Shown here piece after piece: positions 43,452-51,719 of a DNA stretch of 64,000 nucleotides. Numbering within the stretch: the stretch's first letter is position 1; each line of letters opens with the position of its first letter. Origin of the DNA: VRUE01 sp963703175 (lineage in GTDB: Bacteria > Actinomycetota > Thermoleophilia > Solirubrobacterales > 70-9); contig OY969794.1 in assembly GCA_963703175.1 (NCBI GenBank), positions 558,001 to 622,000 on the forward strand, in the 5' to 3' direction. A model generated the notes under the pieces. It was not told where the DNA came from. It searched no databases and saw nothing but the letters and a program-made list of their open reading frames with translations. The position numbers and the translations under genes were made by a program.

Positions 43452-43457
43452 TTCCAC

Positions 43458-43997
43458 CTAGTCGAAGTACTTGGCGGCGATCTGGTCGATCGTGCCCTTG
43501 GTCCTGATCGTCATCGGCCCGAGCACGGCGGCGATTGCCTTCAGATCCAGCTCCGAATCCGACATGCCCCCGTCGGGAAGCCAGTAGAGCTCGCGTCCCT
43601 CGATCGCGAGTAGATCGGCGTCGGTCGCGAGCACCAGCGCCTTCTTCGCGGCAGCGGCGGAAGGCTTCTTGACAAGCAGCGCGATCTGGAGCTTGCCCCC
43701 TGAGGCCGCGACCTCCTCGGCGTCGAAGGGCTCATGCGCTGCGATCGCCGACAACGCGTCCGCCCTGCGCAGGAAGACCGGGACCTCATAGCCGAGCGCC
43801 TCGGCGAGGCCGGCTTCAAGGCGCGTGGTGAGCTTCGCGGGCGGGTCTCCATCGCCGACGAAGATCACGTTGCCGCTGGCGCGGAAGGTCGCGACCTGCT
43901 CCCAACCGAGCGCCTCGAAATGCAAGCGCAGCGCATCGTTGGTGATCCGGCGGCCACCGAGATTCATGCCGCGGAGAAAGGCAACGTAGCGATTCAT
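43458..43997 (-). CDS. DUF1697 family protein
   Basis: 179 residues from the ATG at 43997. The start MNRYVAFLRGMNLGGRRITN and the following LGWEQVATFRASGNVIF are the family signature. The C-terminal IRTKGTIDQIAAKY is also typical. These proteins are common in bacteria but have no established biochemical role. The gene ends 7 nt from the small-membrane-protein module (convergent) and starts 39 nt from the tmRNA 3' end. Confidence 0.85.
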   Translation of the reverse strand: MNRYVAFLRGMNLGGRRITNDALRLHFEALGWEQVATFRASGNVIFVGDGDPPAKLTTRLEAGLAEALGYEVPVFLRRADALSAIAAHEPFDAEEVAASGGKLQIALLVKKPSAAAAKKALVLATDADLLAIEGRELYWLPDGGMSDSELDLKAIAAVLGPMTIRTKGTIDQIAAKYFD

Positions 43998-44035
43998 GCT
44001 TTTGGAACCGGAAAGTGCTCGATGATCGAATTTGA

Positions 44036-44393
44036 TGGAGGCGGCCGGAATTGAACCGGCGTCTCTGGACGTAGTGCGATGGCTTCTACAGGTATAGCCG
44101 GCGCTTTGTTCTCGGCTCCCGGGGTCCGCGCCGGCGGGCACTGCGGGAGACAAAGCCCTCTTAGATTTTCCCTGGTGAACGGGGCGATCCGCCCGGGTAA
44201 GCCCGCAATTGAAGCCGGTGCCCCCCTCCGCGGGCGGGAGAGGGCCGACTCTCACTCACCTAGATCTAACTAGGCAGCGAGGGCGAACTCATGGTCCGCA
44301 CGTATTGGTTGGTGCCGGGGTTTAACGAGGCCTCCGACAACCTCGACCTGCGACCGTTCGCACGGATCGACCAGATCGAAGCCTGTCGCCCCC
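44036..44393 (-). ncRNA. ssrA: transfer-messenger RNA (tmRNA)
   Basis: The 5' end GGGGGCGACAGGCTTCGA (from 44393) and the 3' T-arm GCCGG-TTCAATT-CCGGC pair into a tRNA-like acceptor (GGGGGCG with CGCCTCC plus A), with CCA not encoded. The tag frame ends GAG TTC GCC CTC GCT GCC TAG (stop at 44270-44272), giving EFALAA. The preceding codons read RADH. The resume codon is not certain. Length is about 358 nt. It rescues stalled ribosomes together with SmpB, encoded 3.5 kb away. Confidence 0.93.
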
Positions 44394-44409
44394 GTGCTAT
44401 GTGACTTCG

Positions 44410-44438
44410 ATTGTACGGTGCCGGGTAGGGATGCTCAA
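44410..44438 (-). promoter_or_regulatory. sigma-70-type promoter of tmRNA
   Basis: On the minus strand TTGAGC (44438-44433), a 17-nt spacer and TACAAT (44415-44410) lie 16 nt before the mature tmRNA 5' end. The -35 box abuts the ATG of the divergent flavoprotein gene, so the two transcription units share a 45-bp region. Confidence 0.75.
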
Positions 44439-45815
44439 ATGAGCGAGAAAGAATTCGACGCGATTGTGATCGGGGCCGGCGCACCCGGTGAGGTCTGCGC
44501 GGGGCGCCTGGCCGACGGTGGGCTCTCAGTTGCGATCGTCGAGAGTCACCTGGTCGGCGGCGAGTGCTCCTACTACGCCTGCATGCCCTCGAAGGCGCTG
44601 CTGCGTCCCGGCGAGCTGCTGGCCGAGGCGCAGCGCGTGCCTGGAGTCGACGCGGCAGTGAGCCGAAAGCTAGATCCACAGGCGGTGCTCGATCGCCGCG
44701 ACGAGGTGATCCACGACCTCGACGACTCGGGGCAGCTCCCCTGGCTAGAGGAGCGCGGCATCGAACTATTTCGCGGCGAGGGACGCCTTGACGGCGAGCA
44801 ACGCGTCGCCGTCGGCAAGCAGACCCTGATCGCCCGCCGTGCGATTGTGGTGGCCAACGGCACCACCGCTGCGATTCCGCCGATCGACGGCCTCGACTCG
44901 GTCCGCACCTGGAACAACCGCGACGCGACGACCTCAAAGCGGGTGCCGGAGAGCATGATTGTCCTCGGCGGCGGACCGGTCGGCTCCGAGCTGGCCCAAG
45001 CATGGTCGACCCTGGGAACCAAGGTCACCCTGATCGAGGGCGAGGAGCGTTTGCTGCCCCGCGAGGAGCCCTTCGCCGGCGAACAAGTTGCCGCCTCTTT
45101 GCGCGACTCCTACGGGATCGATGTGCGTACCGGGGTGCTCGCCCAGCGAGTCGCTTCGTCTGGCGCAGGACTGGTGGTCGAGTTGAACGACGGCGGCGGA
45201 GTGCAAGCCAGCGAGCTCCTGGTCGCGATCGGTCGCGTCCCACGCACCAAGGGGATAGGCCTCGAATCGGCCGGCGTCGAACCGGGTGAGCGCGGCTTCC
45301 TTGAAACCGACCGCAAGCTCCGCGTCGGCGGACGAGAGTGGCTTTACGCCGTCGGCGACATCAACGGCCGCTCCCTGTTCACCCACATGGGCAAGTACCA
45401 GGCCTGGGTCGCCGCCGAGAACATGCTCGGCCGAGACGTCGAGGCAATAGCCGAAGACTTCGGCTCCCCACGCGTCACCTTCACCGACCCCCAGGTCGCA
45501 GCAGTAGGCAAGACGCTTGCCCAGGCCGAAGAGGCGGGCATCGACGCAAAAGCAATCGACGTCCCCACCGACGGCACCGCGGGCGCCAGCTTCCAGGGCA
45601 AGGACACCGGCGGCACCTCACGTCTTGTCGTAGACCAAACGAACGAGACGATCATCGGCGCAACTTTCTGCGGCTTCGAGACCGCGGACTTCCTACACGC
45701 GGCAACGATCGCAATCTCAGCAGAGGTGCCAATCAATCGACTACGCCACGCAGTCGCCGCTTACCCGACGCGCAGCGAGATCTGGCTCAAGCTAATCGAG
45801 GCCTACGGCCTGTAA
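44439..45815 (+). CDS. class-I pyridine nucleotide-disulfide oxidoreductase (dihydrolipoyl dehydrogenase/MerA-like)
   Basis: 458 residues from the ATG at 44439 with an AGGG eight bases upstream. The order is an FAD-binding motif (AIVIGAGAPGEVCAG), the redox disulfide C-SYYA-C in GGECSYYACMPSKALL, an NAD(P) Rossmann motif (VLGGGPVGSELAQA), a second FAD motif (LYAVGDINGRSLFTHMG) and a dimerisation domain. The usual HPT of lipoamide dehydrogenases is YPT in HAVAAYPTRSE, which argues for a non-lipoamide substrate. The stop overlaps a palindromic element shared with the convergent gene. Confidence 0.85.
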   Translation: MSEKEFDAIVIGAGAPGEVCAGRLADGGLSVAIVESHLVGGECSYYACMPSKALLRPGELLAEAQRVPGVDAAVSRKLDPQAVLDRRDEVIHDLDDSGQLPWLEERGIELFRGEGRLDGEQRVAVGKQTLIARRAIVVANGTTAAIPPIDGLDSVRTWNNRDATTSKRVPESMIVLGGGPVGSELAQAWSTLGTKVTLIEGEERLLPREEPFAGEQVAASLRDSYGIDVRTGVLAQRVASSGAGLVVELNDGGGVQASELLVAIGRVPRTKGIGLESAGVEPGERGFLETDRKLRVGGREWLYAVGDINGRSLFTHMGKYQAWVAAENMLGRDVEAIAEDFGSPRVTFTDPQVAAVGKTLAQAEEAGIDAKAIDVPTDGTAGASFQGKDTGGTSRLVVDQTNETIIGATFCGFETADFLHAATIAISAEVPINRLRHAVAAYPTRSEIWLKLIEAYGL

Positions 45816-45931
45816 GAAGGCGCCCCGGTAGGGGTGGAACGTCTTGTACTTTTTCGTCACTGCGGTGCGGGCGTCAGCACTGCCGCGATTCACCGAAAAA
45901 GTTAAGTGGAACCCCTGCCGGGGCGCCTTCT
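45815..45931. repeat. long palindromic element, copy B
   Basis: Arms 45815-45835 and 45911-45931 pair over 21 bp with one G-T. The inner 9-bp stem is 45848-45856 with 45894-45902, with a GC-rich hairpin at the tip. The stops of both convergent genes lie in the arms, so it is well placed as a bidirectional terminator. Inner sequences match copy A (25099-25219) with two differences in about 59 nt, while the outer arms differ. Confidence 0.8.
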
Positions 45932-47495
45932 ATACCCGCGAACGCCGCTTAAGGTCTTCGGCGAACTCGCGAGGAAGACCGGGAATCTCGTCCAGTTCGT
46001 CGATCGACTGGAAACGCCCGACACGCTCGCGATGCGCAAGCAGCCGCGTCGCCTGGGTGACCGAAAGCCCCTGGCCGCGCAGCTGCTCGAAGCTGACGTT
46101 GTTGAGTTCGATCGTCTCACCGCCTTGCCCGGCAGCGGGCGGCGCGGGGTCCGGCGGCAGCGGAGGACTGGGTTGAGGCTGTGGCTGCGGCGGAGTGGGC
46201 GGCGGTCCCGGCTGAGGCTCAGGTGCAGGTGGGGGTGGCTCGGGGGTCGGCGGTTGTGGCTGCGGCGCCGGCGGTTGTGGCTGGGGTGATGGCGAGGGCT
46301 GTGGCGGCAGTGCTCCTACCGAGCCCAGCACGGCCTGCTCCGCTTCCATCGCGCGGCGCTCGGCCTCGCGGGCCCGCTCCTCAGCCTGGGCGACACTTGC
46401 CTCGATCTCACGCAAGCGCTGCTGACGCTCGGTCTCCTGCGCTTTCAGCTGCGCGAGGCGCTCTGCCTCAGCCGCGCGCCGTTCCGCCGCCTTGGTCCTC
46501 TCTTCGATCTGACGTAAACGCTCTTGCGCTTCGACAAGCGAGCGCTCTTGCGCTTCCTGCTCTTGATGTATTCGCTGTTCGGCCGTCTGTAGGTCCAGCG
46601 ATGCCGCCGCCGGCGGCGGCTGGGGCGGTGGTACGGCAGCCATACTCTGCGTCGTCTGGCCAGTCTCGACTTGAGCCTGCCGAACCTCGGCCTCGCTCTG
46701 GAGGCGCTCGGCCTCCTCAATGCGCCTATCCGCCTCGGCGCGGATCCGCTCCTCCTCGCGCTGAATCTCGGCCACCTTGTCCTGTACGCGCTGTTCGGCG
46801 GCGGCGGGGTCGTACCCCCCCTGCGGCGGAGGCGGTGGCGGGGGGCCAGCCGATGCCCCTGGCGGAGGCGGCGCCTGTGGAGGCACCGGTGCAGGCGGAA
46901 CCGCTGCCGGCGGACCGGGCGGAGGAGGCACTGGTGGCAGTGGCGGAGTGAGCGGCTGCGTCTGGGCAACCGGCTGGCCGGGCAGAGCTTGCTGAGTCGC
47001 CCCCGCATTCTCCTGCTCGAACAATGCCCGCTCTTGCGCGGCCCGCGCCGCCGCGAGCTCCCGCTCGGCCTTGGCGGCTTCCTTCTTCGCGCGCCGACCT
47101 GAGCGGCCGCCCCCCGGCCCCTGGCGTCGCTCGGTCCGTTTTTTCGTCCGCTCTTCGCGGCGGCGTTTCGCCTCTTCGCCGCGGCGCTTGCGATGTTCGC
47201 TGCGGGCTGCGCGCTGCTGCTCGCGCGCCAGCTTGCGCTTCTCCTTTGCAGTCTGGGGCTGCGCGGCGGGCGGCGGCGGTGCGGACACGCCGCTTTGCGA
47301 CGGGGCGCCGGGAGCCGGCGCTTGCCCCGTAGGGGGCGGGGGCGTTCCGACAGGCTTCTTCTTCTTTTTTTTGCTGCGCCGCTGAGCGATGCTGATTATC
47401 AGCAAGAGAAGGAGGACCGCCACCACCAATCCGGCGACGAGGTACTCGACATGGTCGCTGACGAAGTTGGCCAAGGTCATGCTGGAATCGACCAT
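45930..47495 (-). CDS. membrane-anchored Pro-rich, coiled-coil protein with C-terminal helix-hairpin-helix
   Basis: 521 residues. One membrane helix (LVAGLVVAVLLLLLIISIA) is followed by a poly-Lys turn. Next is a very basic segment (about 85-135), two Pro-rich regions and two long Glu/Arg/Ala coiled coils (about 235-275 and 305-395). A ComEA-like HhH pair ends the protein (IELNNVSFEQLRGQGLS, IDELDEIPGLPREFAEDL). The end could bind DNA. The rest looks like a spacer or scaffold. It is the last gene of the ftsE to smpB run, 12 nt after smpB. Confidence 0.75.
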   Translation of the reverse strand: MVDSSMTLANFVSDHVEYLVAGLVVAVLLLLLIISIAQRRSKKKKKKPVGTPPPPTGQAPAPGAPSQSGVSAPPPPAAQPQTAKEKRKLAREQQRAARSEHRKRRGEEAKRRREERTKKRTERRQGPGGGRSGRRAKKEAAKAERELAAARAAQERALFEQENAGATQQALPGQPVAQTQPLTPPLPPVPPPPGPPAAVPPAPVPPQAPPPPGASAGPPPPPPPQGGYDPAAAEQRVQDKVAEIQREEERIRAEADRRIEEAERLQSEAEVRQAQVETGQTTQSMAAVPPPQPPPAAASLDLQTAEQRIHQEQEAQERSLVEAQERLRQIEERTKAAERRAAEAERLAQLKAQETERQQRLREIEASVAQAEERAREAERRAMEAEQAVLGSVGALPPQPSPSPQPQPPAPQPQPPTPEPPPPAPEPQPGPPPTPPQPQPQPSPPLPPDPAPPAAGQGGETIELNNVSFEQLRGQGLSVTQATRLLAHRERVGRFQSIDELDEIPGLPREFAEDLKRRSRV

Positions 47496-47507
47496 CTAAC
47501 CCCGAAG

Positions 47508-47993
47508 CTATCTCATTCGGCCCTTGAATTCGCGCTCGACCTCGCGACGCACGTCACGGTCCGCGATCTCGCGCCGCCTATCGCGGCCCTCCTTGCCCGT
47601 GGCCAATGCCAGCTCGACCTTTGCCCGCGTGCCTTTGAAGTAGATCCGGGTCGGTATTAAGGTCAGGCCGCGCTCCGCGGTTTTACCGACTAGCCGCTCG
47701 ATCTCTGCTCGATGAAGAAGAAGCTTGCGCGGCCGCTCCGGTTCATGGTTCTCGCGGCTAGCCGGCTCGTAGGGCGGGATGTGGAGATTGCGCAGCCACA
47801 CCTCGCCGTCGTTGATTACGGCGTAAGCGTCGGTCATCTGGGCTTTACCGTTGCGCAGCGACTTGACCTCCGAGCCGCGTAACACCATCCCGGCCTCGAT
47901 CCTCTCGATCCACTCAAATTTGTGCCTGGCGCGGCGGTTGGTGGCGACGTCTCCCGAGGCCGGCTCGCGCTTTTTCTTACCCTTCTTGGCCAT
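47508..47993 (-). CDS. smpB: SsrA-binding protein SmpB
   Basis: 161 residues with the SmpB pattern: NRRARHKFEWIERIEAGMVL near the N-terminus, GSEVKSLRNGKAQMTDAYA, then LTLIPTRIYFKGTRAKVELA and a basic tail (KEGRDRRREIADRD). It binds tmRNA and brings it to stalled ribosomes. Here ssrA is only about 3.5 kb away. It starts 3 nt after the RNase gene, in the same operon. Confidence 0.97.
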   Translation of the reverse strand: MAKKGKKKREPASGDVATNRRARHKFEWIERIEAGMVLRGSEVKSLRNGKAQMTDAYAVINDGEVWLRNLHIPPYEPASRENHEPERPRKLLLHRAEIERLVGKTAERGLTLIPTRIYFKGTRAKVELALATGKEGRDRRREIADRDVRREVEREFKGRMR

Positions 47994-47996
47994 CGC

Positions 47997-49619
47997 TCAG
48001 TCCGCCACCGGCTCCAAATCGGCTCGTCCCCGGGCCGCTTCAACGCCGCTCACCTGGACGGATATCGGGTCGCCGAGCCGCAGCTTGCGCTTTGACTCCT
48101 GGCCGACCAGCGCCGTCTCGCTCTCGTCCAGCTCGAAGCGCTCGCTACCGCCAAGACGACGAGCGGGCAGAAAACCCTCGTAGACGTCGCCAAGCTCGCC
48201 GCCGAAGCCGATGAAGGCACCCGCGCGGATCAGCCCCGACACCTCCCCCTCGAACTCCGCCTCCGTTCCCCGCTCGCGCAGCTCACGCTCGAGCAGAAAG
48301 GCGGCGCAGATGTCGTCGGCGCGGCGCTCGATCTTCATCGACTCGCGCTCGCGCTCGCTGCAATACGGAGCGATCTCACGTACTTCGGCCGGGCTCGGCG
48401 CCACCTCACCCTCCCCCAGGGCTGCCAGTAGAGCGCGGTGAACGACCAGGTCAGGGTAGCGCCGGATCGGCGAGGTGAAATGGCAGTAGGCATCACTGCC
48501 GAGCCCAGCGTGGCCGCTGTTGCGCTCGTTGTATTGAGCTTGTTTGAGGGAACGCAGCACGAGCGATGTATACGCCGCGCGGCCATGCCCGCGTCGAGCC
48601 GCCTCCTTCGCCACCAGGCGACTAGCCTCCGCGGCCAGCCCTGCGGCCTCTGCCGGCGCCGGCGTGCCGCGCAGCGGCGGGGTCGGAATCTTCAGCTGGT
48701 GCAGCTGCGCGATCAGCTTTTCGATCCGCGGCGGGTCTGGCTTGCCGTGAACCCGGTAGATCGCCGGCACGCGCTTGCGCTCCAGCAGCTGGGCCACCTG
48801 CTCATTGGCGAGAATCATCAGCCGCTCGATCAGCTGGTGCGCCTCGGTCTGGGCAACGCCGCGCGCCCCGACCACGTTGCCACGCGAGTCGAAGCGGAAC
48901 TCGGGCTCAAAAGACTCGACGTCGAGGCTGGTCGCGCCGCGCTTCTCGCCCAGCGCGGCAGCGGCCTGACGGGCGATCTCCAACGGCTCGGCGACCACCT
49001 CGGGCGCTTCGGCGCGGGCGGAGAAGATCACGTCAAGTTCGTCGTAGTCGAGCCGCGCATCGGAGCGAATCCGGCTGCGGTAGAAGGCGGCGCTGCCGGG
49101 CTTGCCATTCGGACCCAGCTCAACCTCCGCCGTCACCGCGAGCCGCTCGACCCCAGGCGCGAGACTGCACGCACCCTCGCTCAACGCATGCGGCAGCATC
49201 GGCTCGACTGCGCCCGGCGCGTAGGTGCTGTTGGCGCGGCGCAGCGCCTCACGATCGAGTCGCGAGCCCGGCGGCACGTGGGCAGCAACGTCGGCGATGT
49301 GGATCCAGAGCCTGATGCCGTCGCCCTCGCGCCGCGCCGAGACCGCGTCATCGAAGTCGCGTGCAGTTGCCGGATCGACGGTGAAGGTCGGCAGTTCCGT
49401 CAGGTCGCGACGCGGACCGCTGCGCGACTCCGCCGCGGCGCTGGCCTCGGTTGCATCGAGCTCAAGCGAGGCGCGGAAACCCCGCCCGCCCAACTCCTCG
49501 CGCAGGAGCGCGTCGACCGCCTTGCGTGCGTTCTTCGGCTCGGCCTGCCTGCGCCCGCGCCCGCGAGCACGCTGGCGATCCCGGTGCTGGCGCCAGTTGC
49601 GCTCGGAACCCTTGCTCAC
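47997..49619 (-). CDS. rnr: RNase II/R-family exoribonuclease
   Basis: 540 residues. After a basic N-terminus (RQRARGRGRRQAE) comes the RNB catalytic domain with VDPATARDFDDAVSA, IHIADVAAHVPPGS and the RYPDLVVHRALLAAL stretch. A C-terminal S1-like region follows (GEVSGLIRAGAFIGFGGELG). The usual two N-terminal cold-shock domains of RNase R are missing, which makes it shorter than the E. coli enzyme. It degrades RNA 3' to 5'. Pairing with smpB fits the role of RNase R in trans-translation. It overlaps the protease gene by 4 nt. Confidence 0.88.
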   Translation of the reverse strand: MSKGSERNWRQHRDRQRARGRGRRQAEPKNARKAVDALLREELGGRGFRASLELDATEASAAAESRSGPRRDLTELPTFTVDPATARDFDDAVSARREGDGIRLWIHIADVAAHVPPGSRLDREALRRANSTYAPGAVEPMLPHALSEGACSLAPGVERLAVTAEVELGPNGKPGSAAFYRSRIRSDARLDYDELDVIFSARAEAPEVVAEPLEIARQAAAALGEKRGATSLDVESFEPEFRFDSRGNVVGARGVAQTEAHQLIERLMILANEQVAQLLERKRVPAIYRVHGKPDPPRIEKLIAQLHQLKIPTPPLRGTPAPAEAAGLAAEASRLVAKEAARRGHGRAAYTSLVLRSLKQAQYNERNSGHAGLGSDAYCHFTSPIRRYPDLVVHRALLAALGEGEVAPSPAEVREIAPYCSERERESMKIERRADDICAAFLLERELRERGTEAEFEGEVSGLIRAGAFIGFGGELGDVYEGFLPARRLGGSERFELDESETALVGQESKRKLRLGDPISVQVSGVEAARGRADLEPVAD

Positions 49620-50794
49620 TGCGCCGACAGCACCCCGAGAGCCCGTTCGAGACCCTCGTCCCGGCTCGTCCCCAGCAGGTCAGGCGCCTGCACGTCGGGG
49701 TGGATCCCCTTGCCGGCCAGGTTGGTCCCGTCGGGCGTGAAGTACTCGCCCACCGTCAGCTTCAGCGCACCGCCGTTTGAGAGGTCGATCTCCTGCTGGA
49801 AGACACCCTTGCCGTAGGAGCGGGTACCGACCGTCTTCGCGCCGGCGTCATCGGCCAGCGCCGCGGTGAGGATCTCCGCCGCCGAAGCGGTATTGCGGTC
49901 GATCAGGACGACGATCGGCAGCGACGGCAGGTTTCCGCCCTTGGTCTTGTAGACAGCGTGGCCCTGGCTGCGCGAGTCGGTCGAGACCACAGTTTCGCCC
50001 TTGGGCAGGAAGATGCCCGCGTTCAGCACCGCCTCCTCGAGCAGGCCACCGCCGTTGCCGCGCAGGTCGAGAACCAGGCCCTCCGCACCCTCATCCTGCA
50101 GCTTGCGCACCGCCCGCCGCAGCGCCACGCTAGAGCCTTCGCTGAAGGCCGCCAGGTGGGCGTAGCCGAGCTTTTTGCCTTCCACGGTTTTCAATTTGCT
50201 GTTGACCACCGGCAGCGAGATCTGTACCCGGGTGAGCCGGACCTGCCGAGTCTTGCCGCTCTTGGGGCTGCTCACCCCAACGGTCACCTCGGTCCCTTCC
50301 GGCCCTTTGATCTGCGCGGTGGCCGTATTGGAGTCGAGGCCCGCGATCGACTTGCCGTCCACCGAGACGATCGTCTCACCGACCTCGATCCCGGCTTGTT
50401 CGGCCGGCGATCCCTTGAAGACCTGGACCACATGCAGACCCTTTTTCGTCCCCGTAACGCTGAGGCCGACCCCGGAGAAGCGACCTTCGATTTCCTCGTT
50501 GAAGCGAGCCAGCATTTCCGGCGAGAAGTAGTCCGAGAAACGGTCGCTGTTGCTGCGCCGCAAGCCGCGCACCATGCCCTGCAACGACGAGTTGATCAGC
50601 GAGTCCTGCGTTACCGGACGGTAGTAGTTGTCTTCGATCAGCTCGCTTGCTTCGGCGGTCAGGCCGGCCGATTCGTCGACGAAGAGGTCACGCAGGACCG
50701 GCGGCATCTTCGCCGGGTGGCCGCCAATCCACAGCCCGGCGGCGAGCATCGCAAGCAGGGCGACCGTCAGGCCCAGCGTCCGTGCGACCCTCAT
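49616..50794 (-). CDS. S41-family C-terminal processing peptidase (CtpA type)
   Basis: 392 residues from the ATG at 50794. An N-terminal membrane helix (LGLTVALLAMLAAGLWIGG) is followed by a PDZ domain (GLHVVQVFKGSPAEQAGIEVG) and the S41 core with the Ser nucleophile in NTASAAEILTAAL and Lys in RSYGKGVFQQE. It should act outside the membrane on C-terminal ends of proteins. It is 7 nt downstream of ftsX, a common actinobacterial arrangement that suggests a link to cell-wall hydrolase control. Confidence 0.92.
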   Translation of the reverse strand: MRVARTLGLTVALLAMLAAGLWIGGHPAKMPPVLRDLFVDESAGLTAEASELIEDNYYRPVTQDSLINSSLQGMVRGLRRSNSDRFSDYFSPEMLARFNEEIEGRFSGVGLSVTGTKKGLHVVQVFKGSPAEQAGIEVGETIVSVDGKSIAGLDSNTATAQIKGPEGTEVTVGVSSPKSGKTRQVRLTRVQISLPVVNSKLKTVEGKKLGYAHLAAFSEGSSVALRRAVRKLQDEGAEGLVLDLRGNGGGLLEEAVLNAGIFLPKGETVVSTDSRSQGHAVYKTKGGNLPSLPIVVLIDRNTASAAEILTAALADDAGAKTVGTRSYGKGVFQQEIDLSNGGALKLTVGEYFTPDGTNLAGKGIHPDVQAPDLLGTSRDEGLERALGVLSAQ

Positions 50795-50801
50795 GTGGAG
50801 G

Positions 50802-51719
50802 TCAGACCTTGAGGAAGCGACGCAGGGTGACGCCGGAGCCGACCGCGGAGACCAGCACCGCTGCGGCAAAGAGGATCGCGACCAGCGCCGGGAAGGAGAG
50901 CGTAGTGCTGTTCTGCGCAGCGAGGAAGCCGATGCTGTCGCTCAGCGGATCGACGATCGTCAGCTTGCCCAGCCACAGGATCAGTATGGCCACCAGGCCG
51001 CCGCAGAAGCCGACCACGACCCCCTCGATCATGAACGGCCAGCGAATAAACCAGCGGGTAGCCCCTACAAGGCGCATCACCTCGACCTCACGGCGGCGGG
51101 TATAGATCGAGAGCCGGATCGTGTTGCCGACCAGCATCAGCGAGGCGATGATCAGCAGCGCCGTGATCACGGTCAGCACGATCTTCAAGGCGCTCGTCAC
51201 CTGCTCGATCTTCTTCGAATCTTCCTGACGGTCGAAGACGTCGGAGATGATCGATGAGATCGGCTGTGGCTTGCCGTTGGGGCCAGGTGGGGTCACCGCC
51301 GCCCGCACTGAGTCGAGATTGCTCGCATCATCGGCCTTTACCTGGAAGTTCGCCGGCAGAGGATTGGAATGCAGCTGGGTCAGCAATTCGCTGCTTTTGT
51401 CCTTGCCCAGATCCTGCGTAAGTTCGTGCAGCGCCTCGGACTTGGTGATCAGTTTTACCGAGGAGACGTGCGGAATCGCCAGCAGTTGGTCTTCCAGCTT
51501 GGCGATTTCGGGCTGGGTCGCGTCGTCGTAGATCGCCACCCTGAACTCGAGGCTGTCGCGGACCTGGTCGCTCTTAGCCTGGGTGGTCTGGAAGATCGGG
51601 ATCAGCACCCCAAGCAGGATCACGGTGACGACCGTGGTGACGACCGCGGCCATGCTCGGCGCGCCGTTGCGGCGCAGCGCCCGGAATGCCTCCTGAGTGA
51701 AGAAGAGAAGTCGTGACAT
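50802..51719 (-). CDS. ftsX: cell-division ABC transporter permease FtsX
   Basis: 305 residues with four membrane helices: one near the N-terminus (MAAVVTTVVTVILLGVLIPIF), then a large extracytoplasmic loop, then three C-terminal helices with YTRRREVEVMRLVGATRWFI between them. FtsX with FtsE activates peptidoglycan hydrolases at division. The gene begins directly at the ftsE stop and is followed by the S41 protease. Confidence 0.95.
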   Translation of the reverse strand: MSRLLFFTQEAFRALRRNGAPSMAAVVTTVVTVILLGVLIPIFQTTQAKSDQVRDSLEFRVAIYDDATQPEIAKLEDQLLAIPHVSSVKLITKSEALHELTQDLGKDKSSELLTQLHSNPLPANFQVKADDASNLDSVRAAVTPPGPNGKPQPISSIISDVFDRQEDSKKIEQVTSALKIVLTVITALLIIASLMLVGNTIRLSIYTRRREVEVMRLVGATRWFIRWPFMIEGVVVGFCGGLVAILILWLGKLTIVDPLSDSIGFLAAQNSTTLSFPALVAILFAAAVLVSAVGSGVTLRRFLKV

